Part shown: positions 56,047-61,182 of the stretch, piece after piece
Position numbering within the stretch: the first letter of the stretch is position 1
Layout of the letters: every line of letters begins with the position of its first letter
Assembly (NCBI GenBank): GCA_029287455.1
Contig: JARFRB010000109.1
Location: 1-61,182 of the forward strand
Origin: Pelagibius litoralis
Lineage (GTDB): Bacteria; Pseudomonadota; Alphaproteobacteria; Kiloniellales; DSM-21159
DNA length: 61,182 nt
Direction of reading: 5' to 3'
Translations under genes and position numbers: made by a program
Notes under the pieces: generated by a model
The model's database searches: none
What the model was told of the DNA's origin: nothing
What the model saw: only the letters and a program-made list of their open reading frames with translations

Positions 56047-57222
56047 TCAGACCTCGCCGGACATGGCTTTGTCGAGCAGGGATCGAAGGTTTGCCACGGT
56101 AAGCGGGACGGGATTGCCTCCGCCCGCCGGGTCGACCGCCGCCATCTCCGCGAGCTGATCCAAGCGCGCCTCTTCGACGCCAAGCGCCGTCAAGGCATGA
56201 GGGATCTCCAACTCCACTCGGAGATCGAGAATCCAGCCCATGACGCCGTCGAAGTCGTGGCTAGGCAGGTCCAGCCAGGCCGCTAAGCGCACCATCTTCT
56301 CGGCGATGGCCTCTCGGTTGAAGGCGAGCACGTAGGGCATGAAGACCGCGTTGGTCAGGCCGTGATGGCTGTCATAAAGCGCGCCGACCGGGTGGGAGAG
56401 GGCATGTATCGCCCCCAGGCCTTTCTGAAATGCTGTTGAACCCATGGAGGCGGCGGCCAGCATGTTGGCGCGCGCCTCGACATTACTTCCATCCTTCACC
56501 GCGACCGGCAGCCAGGCTTTGATGAGCCGCAACCCCTCCACGGCGATGCCATCGCACAAGGGCTGGAAGTCGGGTGCGCAATAGGCTTCCAGGCAGTGAG
56601 CCAGGGCGTCCATGCCAGTCGCGGCGGTAACGTGGGCGGGCAGGCCAAGAGTAAGCTCCGGATCGCTGATGACGGTGGAGGGCAGCATCTTGGGGTGAAA
56701 TATGATCTTCTTCGTGTTGTCGGACTCGTCCAGGATCACGCCCGCCCGGCCGGTTTCCGAGCCCGTGCCGGCGGTGGTCGGGACCGCGATAATGGGGGCT
56801 ATGCCTGCGGGGTCAGCTAGCTTCCAATTATCGCCGCGATCCTCGAAATCCCAAATTGGGCGTGTTTGTCCGGCCATAAAGGCAATGGCCTTGCCGCAAT
56901 CCAGGGCACTCCCGCCTCCGAAGGCGATAACGCCGTCATGACCGCCGTCCCGGTATTGGCGGACCCCGTCGAGCACGTTTTGGCCGACCGGGTTCGGTTT
57001 CACCTCGCTGAAGATTTCTGTCGGAACGCCTGCGTGAAGGTTCGCCGCCAGGGCTTCCTGCACGATATCCAGTTTGGCGAGCGTCGGATCCGTCACGAGC
57101 AGCGGCCGGTGCATGTTCAATGCCTTACAGGCCCGGGCAAGGCTGGCGATCCGGCCAGGGCCGAAGAGCACCTGCGTGGGGAAGCTCCAGTTGGATTTGA
57201 GGTGAGAGGCGGTCGAGGTCAT
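56047..57222 (-). CDS. iron-containing alcohol dehydrogenase
   Basis: The 391-residue enzyme belongs to the Fe-ADH family. It has the nucleotide-binding motif GGGSALDCGKA, PTTAGTGSE, and metal ligands in GMDALAHCLEAY and AIHALSHPVGALYDSHHGLTNA. Family members act on alcohols, 4-hydroxybutyrate or glycerol; the substrate is not determined here. It may be expressed together with the dehydrogenase gene downstream, although 184 bases separate them. Confidence 0.92.
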   Translation of the reverse strand: MTSTASHLKSNWSFPTQVLFGPGRIASLARACKALNMHRPLLVTDPTLAKLDIVQEALAANLHAGVPTEIFSEVKPNPVGQNVLDGVRQYRDGGHDGVIAFGGGSALDCGKAIAFMAGQTRPIWDFEDRGDNWKLADPAGIAPIIAVPTTAGTGSETGRAGVILDESDNTKKIIFHPKMLPSTVISDPELTLGLPAHVTAATGMDALAHCLEAYCAPDFQPLCDGIAVEGLRLIKAWLPVAVKDGSNVEARANMLAAASMGSTAFQKGLGAIHALSHPVGALYDSHHGLTNAVFMPYVLAFNREAIAEKMVRLAAWLDLPSHDFDGVMGWILDLRVELEIPHALTALGVEEARLDQLAEMAAVDPAGGGNPVPLTVANLRSLLDKAMSGEV

Positions 57223-57488
57223 GGCGCTAGCCCTGCTGAAGAATCGTGAAGGAGTTCGCTTGCGATGGGATGCTGCGCTAGCAGGCGCGGCGACGCAAGC
57301 AGTCTGGTGATCAGAAATCGAATCGCGCTTGGCGGAAGCTGTATCTCTGGGTCAGGATAGGTCGACAGTCAGGCGCGAAGGAACTCCCGGATGATGCGGA
57401 TTGGTGAAGGTTGCCCAAACTTTCTTGAAGCTGACCAACCAGGGCGCAAGAGATTTCAGGCAGCGAGATGCCGGCAAGGAGCAGTTGG

Positions 57489-57917
57489 ATGACCACGCAC
57501 CGGCGGCTTCGAAAGTTCAACACCCGTGACACCTACCCCGACCAGGAGCTGGATAATGACCTCTGCCAAGTCGTGAGGGCGGGCAATACGGTCTATCTTC
57601 GCGGCCAGGTCGGGTCGGATTTCAACGGCAACCTCGTCGGCGCGGGCGACCCCGCCGCCCAGGCCGACCAGGCCATGCGTAATGTTGCGACCTTGCTGAA
57701 GGAAGCCGGGGCGGAACTAGGCGATGTGGTAAAGATTGTGGTCTATCTCACCGAACGGGAATACCGCGAGCGGGTGTATCAGGTGATCGGGCGCTGGCTG
57801 AAGGGCGTTTATCCAGTTTCCACCGGTGTCATCGTCAAGGGCCTGGCGAAGGAGGAATGGCTGATGGAAATCGATGTCATCGCCGTCGTGCCGGAGGATA
57901 GGGCGGGGGAGGCATGA
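57489..57917 (+). CDS. RidA/YjgF family protein
   Basis: The 142-residue protein belongs to the RidA superfamily, whose members hydrolyse reactive enamine/imine intermediates or act in catabolic pathways. Typical segments are VYLRGQVGSDFNGNLVG, QADQAMRNVATLLKEAG and VKIVVYLTEREYR. The position corresponding to the RidA catalytic arginine near the C terminus does not stand out (GLAKEEWLMEIDVIA), so it may be a non-canonical Rid subgroup. AAGGAG lies seven bases before ATG 57489. It overlaps the DUF1028 gene by four bases. Confidence 0.88.
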   Translation: MTTHRRLRKFNTRDTYPDQELDNDLCQVVRAGNTVYLRGQVGSDFNGNLVGAGDPAAQADQAMRNVATLLKEAGAELGDVVKIVVYLTEREYRERVYQVIGRWLKGVYPVSTGVIVKGLAKEEWLMEIDVIAVVPEDRAGEA

Positions 57918-58594
57918 CCTTCTCCATTACCGCGCGCTGCCCCGAAACCGGCCAGTTCGGGATCGCGATCACGTCCTCGTCCATCGCCGTGGCCTCGCGC
58001 TGTTCCTTCGCAAGGGCCGGCGTCGGGGCGGTTGCGACCCAGAATATCACCGATCCCCGGCTCGGCCCGCTGGGCTTGGACCTGATGGAGGGGGGCGTAG
58101 GTGCGGAAGCAGCCTTGGCGAATTTGCTCGATGGCTACCGTGACGCAGAGTTCCGACAGTTGGCCTTGGTCGACAAGCAGGGGGACGTGGCTCACTTTTC
58201 CGGTGCCCACACGTTGGGGACCCATGCGGTAGCCATCGGCCCCGGCGCAGTGGCGGCTGGGAACCTTTTGGCGGGGACCGGGGTGCCTGCCGCCATGCTG
58301 GCGCGCTTTGAGGCTACAACGGGCGATTCATTTGCCGAACGGCTGCTCGCCGCGTTGGACGCCGGCTTGGTCGCCGGCGGCGAGGAGGGGCCGATCCACT
58401 CGGCCGGGCTGCTGGTGGTGGAAGCGGAAGCCTGGCCACTTATTGACCTCCGCGTGGATTGGGCCGCGCCCGACGCCCCGCTCGAGGAGCTGCGAAAGCT
58501 TTGGCAGGCCTGGCAGCCATTGATGCGCGACTACGTGCAGCGTGCCCTCGACCCAGGGCAAGCACCGGCCTTCGGTGTGCCGGGGGACCGGTGA
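57914..58594 (+). CDS. DUF1028 family protein
   Basis: The 226-residue protein matches DUF1028, a putative Ntn-hydrolase-like family of unknown substrate. It starts MTFSITARCPETGQFGIAI and contains SIAVASRCSFARAGVGAVATQN and GPGAVAAGNLLAG. It is translationally coupled to the RidA gene, a pairing I recall as recurrent. The pairing suggests a hydrolysis step that releases an unstable amine or imine. Confidence 0.85.
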   Translation: MTFSITARCPETGQFGIAITSSSIAVASRCSFARAGVGAVATQNITDPRLGPLGLDLMEGGVGAEAALANLLDGYRDAEFRQLALVDKQGDVAHFSGAHTLGTHAVAIGPGAVAAGNLLAGTGVPAAMLARFEATTGDSFAERLLAALDAGLVAGGEEGPIHSAGLLVVEAEAWPLIDLRVDWAAPDAPLEELRKLWQAWQPLMRDYVQRALDPGQAPAFGVPGDR

Positions 58595-58601
58595 GGCGGG
58601 A

Positions 58602-59201
58602 TCAGCCCTTGGCGAGGCGGCGCTCTAGTAAATCCAGGCGGTCTTGGCCCCAGAAAATTTCTCCCTCGACCACATAGCTGGGAGCGCCAAATACACCGGC
58701 CGCCAAGGCTTCCTCGCTAAGCCGGTCGTAGATCTCCTGAGTGGTCGGGTCCCCCGCCTTTGCCAGCAGGGCTTCGCCATCGTGGCCGGTCGCCTCGGCG
58801 ATTTCGCGCAAGACCTCGGGATCGCCGGTATCCCGATCCTCGGCCCAGAGCGCGGTGAGGACGGCCTGTGACAGGGCCAAGGGGTCGCCGCCCAGTTGGT
58901 CGGCTGCGATCACCACGCCGGCCTTCAGCGTCTCCGGTGTCGGGAAATGGCGGGGGTGCAGCGTCACCGGCAGGCCAAGGTACTCCGACCAACGGCCAAG
59001 CTCGACCAGGCGATAAGCTTGGCGCTGCGGCGCGCGCTTGGGCAGTGGCAGGCCGCCCGAAGCGGGAAAAATCTTGCCGAAGTCCACGGGCTTGACCCGA
59101 ACGTTGGCACCGTGATCTTGGGCCATGCGCGCGAAGCGAGCGGCCCCCAGGTAGGTCCATGGGGAGTTCAAGGAAAGATAATAGTCGATCTTCAAGGCCA
59201 T
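58602..59201 (-). CDS. 2-hydroxychromene-2-carboxylate isomerase family (DsbA fold)
   Basis: The 199-residue thioredoxin-fold protein has the HCCA isomerase signature: the start KIDYYLSLNSPWTYLGAARF with the active-site serine, the proline loop FGAPSYVVEGEIFWGQDRL and no CxxC. Related enzymes act in naphthalene catabolism or as kappa-class glutathione transferases. It lies 26 bases after dctM in the same direction, so it may belong to the TRAP operon. I chose ATG 59201. Confidence 0.9.
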   Translation of the reverse strand: MALKIDYYLSLNSPWTYLGAARFARMAQDHGANVRVKPVDFGKIFPASGGLPLPKRAPQRQAYRLVELGRWSEYLGLPVTLHPRHFPTPETLKAGVVIAADQLGGDPLALSQAVLTALWAEDRDTGDPEVLREIAEATGHDGEALLAKAGDPTTQEIYDRLSEEALAAGVFGAPSYVVEGEIFWGQDRLDLLERRLAKG

Positions 59202-59227
59202 GAATCCGGTGTCTTTCGCTTGGAGGG

Positions 59228-60796
59228 TCAGGGTTTGAAAATTAGTCCAGGCAACCAGGTGGCGAGGGGCGGGTAGGCTGCCAGAATTGCAAGGGCCAAA
59301 AGCTGCAAGATAACGAATGGGAAGGCGCCGCGGTAGATGTCGCCTGTCGAGAGTGTCTCGGGCGCAACGCCGCGCAGATAGAACAGCGCTAGGCCAAATG
59401 GCGGCGTCATGAAGGAGGTCTGCAGGTTCAGGGCGATCATCACGCCGAGCCAAACCGGGTCCACGCCCAAGGCCAGAAGCGCCGGAGCGACAAGCGGCAC
59501 CACGACAAAGGTGATCTCCACAAAATCGAGAAAGAAACCCAAGAGGAAAATCACGGCCATCACCGTGACGATGGCGCCCCAAAGACCGCCGGGCATTCCG
59601 GTGAGGAACTCCTGCACCATCCTTTCGCCCCCGAGCCCCCGAAAAACGAGGCTGAACAGGGTCGCGCCGACGAGGATGATGAAGATCATGCAGCTAATCT
59701 TGGTGGTCCGCCGCAGGGCCTCGACCAAGAGGCCGTCGCGCCAAAGCCGCCATAAGACAGCGAGCAGGGCTGCCGACGCCACTGCGCTGAGCAGGAACGC
59801 CGCCCCGATCCCCAGACTCTCCAGCGGCGGGGTACTTGCCCTGCCGAGCCGTAGGTCGAGGAAGGCCGCAAGCACAAGAAGACCGAGCAAGCATCCCGAG
59901 GCGAGCAACGCGGCCCACCCGAAGCGGCCTTCTTGCCGCGCGGCCGCCAAGAGCAGAGCGCCTACCGCACCCACGGACGCCGCCTCTGTCGGGGTAGCTA
60001 TGCCCGCCAGGATTGACCCCAGCACGAAGACGATGAGCAGAAGCGGCGGGAGCAGGGTAAGGAGTAGTCCAGGCGCCCGCGGCGCTATCTCGGTCCGGGC
60101 AGAGGTATCCGGATCAAGTCCGGGCCGTGCGGAGGACCTTCCAAGGAACAGGTGATACGCCAGATAAAGCGCCACCAGCAGCAGTCCGGGAAGCAGGGCG
60201 CCAGCGAAGAGATTCCCCACGGAGACAGGATCCGGCGCGAAGTTCCCCAGGTCGAACTGAGCTTTTTGGTAAGCCCCCGAGATGACGTCGCCCACCAGCA
60301 CCAAGGCGATGGAGGGAGGAATGATTTGGCCCAGACTGCCTGCAGCGCAAATGCTGCCGGCCGCGAGCCTGGGGTTGTATCCGGCACGCAGCATGGCCGG
60401 CAGCGACAGCAGCCCCAGAGTGACCACGGTCGCGCCGATTATGCCGGTTGAAGCCGCCAGCAGCATTCCGACGAGAATGACGGCGACCCCGAGCCCGCTT
60501 CTCGTCTCCCGCAAGAGCTGGCTCATGCTGACGAGAAGATCCTCCGCGACCCGCGATCGTTCCAGCATCACGCCCATGAAGATGAAAAGGGGCACCGCGA
60601 TCAGAACTTCGTTGGTCATTACGCCGAAGATCCGCTGGGGCAGGGCCGACAAGAAGCCCGGATCGAAAACCCCCAGGGCTATGCCGAGCAGCGCGAAAGC
60701 CAAGGCAACACCGGCCAGGGTGAAGGCCACTGGAAAACCCGCGAGCAAGGCCAGGCACGCAGCGGCGAACATTGTGATGTCGAGGAACTCCCGCAC
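59228..60796 (-). CDS. dctM: TRAP transporter large permease (DctM), long form
   Basis: DctM imports organic acids using a sodium gradient and a periplasmic binding protein. The 522-residue protein shows the family motifs AVPLFIFMGVMLERS, LLAASTGIIGATVVTLGLLSLPAML, GSICAAGSLGQIIPPSIALVL and ATPTEAASVGAVGALLLA. It is about 90 residues longer than typical DctM. Extra hydrophobic segments lie near residues 300-365 (LASGCLLGLLVLAAFLDL and FLLSAVASAALLAVLWRL). It follows the dctQ-like gene immediately. Confidence 0.92.
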   Translation of the reverse strand: MREFLDITMFAAACLALLAGFPVAFTLAGVALAFALLGIALGVFDPGFLSALPQRIFGVMTNEVLIAVPLFIFMGVMLERSRVAEDLLVSMSQLLRETRSGLGVAVILVGMLLAASTGIIGATVVTLGLLSLPAMLRAGYNPRLAAGSICAAGSLGQIIPPSIALVLVGDVISGAYQKAQFDLGNFAPDPVSVGNLFAGALLPGLLLVALYLAYHLFLGRSSARPGLDPDTSARTEIAPRAPGLLLTLLPPLLLIVFVLGSILAGIATPTEAASVGAVGALLLAAARQEGRFGWAALLASGCLLGLLVLAAFLDLRLGRASTPPLESLGIGAAFLLSAVASAALLAVLWRLWRDGLLVEALRRTTKISCMIFIILVGATLFSLVFRGLGGERMVQEFLTGMPGGLWGAIVTVMAVIFLLGFFLDFVEITFVVVPLVAPALLALGVDPVWLGVMIALNLQTSFMTPPFGLALFYLRGVAPETLSTGDIYRGAFPFVILQLLALAILAAYPPLATWLPGLIFKP

Positions 60797-60797
60797 G

Positions 60798-61182
60798 CTA
60801 CCGGCCTTCGTCCGGGAGGCTCGATTTCGTGGAGTTCGCTCCGCCCGCGATCACGAGCCAGGCGCGCAAAGCCAGCGACACACCTTGCAAGGCGAGCAGC
60901 ACGACGAAAAGGAGCATGGCGCTCTTGAATAGAAAGACGGCCTGTAGGCCGCTCGTTTCCCGGCTGCCCTCCCGAATCTCCCAAGAGGCGGCGACATAGG
61001 GAAAGGCCTGGATCCATATCGCCACGCAGAACGGCAGCAAGAACAGAAACACGCCCGCCAGATCGATGGCGGCGCGGACTCTGGGCGAAGCGCCGCGGTA
61101 AAGGATATCGACCCGGACATGCCCATCCAGCAGCAGGGTATAGCCCGCCGCGAGCAGGAACAGCATGCCGTTCATGTAGAGC
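60798..61182 (-). CDS. dctQ: TRAP transporter small permease (DctQ), partial
   Basis: The reverse-strand frame is open to the right edge, so the N terminus is missing. The visible 128 residues contain LYMNGMLFLLAAGYTLLLDGHVRVDILY, which matches the second part of DctQ proteins, then two further membrane segments (AGVFLFLLPFCVAIWIQ and AMLLFVVLLALQGVSLALR). It starts beyond 61182 and ends one base before dctM. The binding protein DctP is presumably further right. Confidence 0.88.
   Translation of the reverse strand, partial: LYMNGMLFLLAAGYTLLLDGHVRVDILYRGASPRVRAAIDLAGVFLFLLPFCVAIWIQAFPYVAASWEIREGSRETSGLQAVFLFKSAMLLFVVLLALQGVSLALRAWLVIAGGANSTKSSLPDEGR

Noticed and set aside
57223-57488. Reverse frame of 73 codons (57311-57532) in the gap before the RidA gene.
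   Set aside because: It overlaps the RidA start, has no ribosome-binding site and has no family features. The gap is probably just the divergent promoter region.

Overview
The window is GC-rich chromosomal DNA from an alphaproteobacterium, most likely a Rhodospirillales or Kiloniellales-type organism. The evidence is the gene order (ppx-rlmE-guaB-rsmB-guaA and pyrB-pyrC-plsY-dprA-topA-rnr-rpmG), the cysteine-free ribosomal protein L33, the alphaproteobacterial families DUF2794 and (probably) DUF6505, and a GatCAB operon. No database search was possible, so the lineage is an inference.

Region by region: 1-2050 is a decayed mobile element holding a fragment of a ParB-like domain, an intact DUF2924 gene and a frameshifted, truncated large serine recombinase, next to a tRNA-Gln(CTG). 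2355-10757 is a forward housekeeping block: exopolyphosphatase, 23S rRNA methyltransferase, IMP dehydrogenase, 16S rRNA methyltransferase, an acetyltransferase, a lipoprotein, a 47-residue membrane protein and GMP synthase. 10831-13950 (reverse) is an autotransporter adhesin split by one in-frame TAG. 14111-18145 (reverse) is a complete polyamine ABC transporter (potD-B-C-A) with a strong hairpin after potD. 18314-30562 (reverse) holds two small conserved proteins, rpmG with a clear terminator, a carboxy-terminal protease, rnr, topA, dprA (also with an in-frame TAG, cutting off its winged-helix domain), plsY, a probably non-catalytic pyrC and pyrB. 30592-35104 carries mtgA, threonine aldolase, a GFA protein, a CoA transferase and a nitroreductase.

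35147-39893 (reverse) is the most unusual locus. It is a six-gene operon joining a succinate dehydrogenase/fumarate reductase-like complex (B, two membrane anchors, A) to a two-subunit class I fumarase/tartrate dehydratase. The flavoprotein keeps the dicarboxylate active site but has Cys where the covalent FAD histidine normally sits. Such a set could oxidise a C4 or substituted C4 dicarboxylate and hydrate the product, with electrons passing to quinone.

40081-50916 contains an EamA exporter, ruvX, an acetyltransferase, gatCAB, a DUF6505-like protein, an LprI-MliC lysozyme-inhibitor fusion, a LysR regulator, argS and an SDR. 50963-61182 is catabolic: bifunctional putA, a Glu/Leu-type dehydrogenase, an iron alcohol dehydrogenase, a RidA-DUF1028 pair, a 2-hydroxychromene-2-carboxylate isomerase-like DsbA-fold protein and a TRAP transporter whose small subunit runs off the right edge. 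Two dispersed REP-like palindromes (GTCATTGCGAGC family) are present. No CRISPR array, rRNA or intact insertion sequence was seen.
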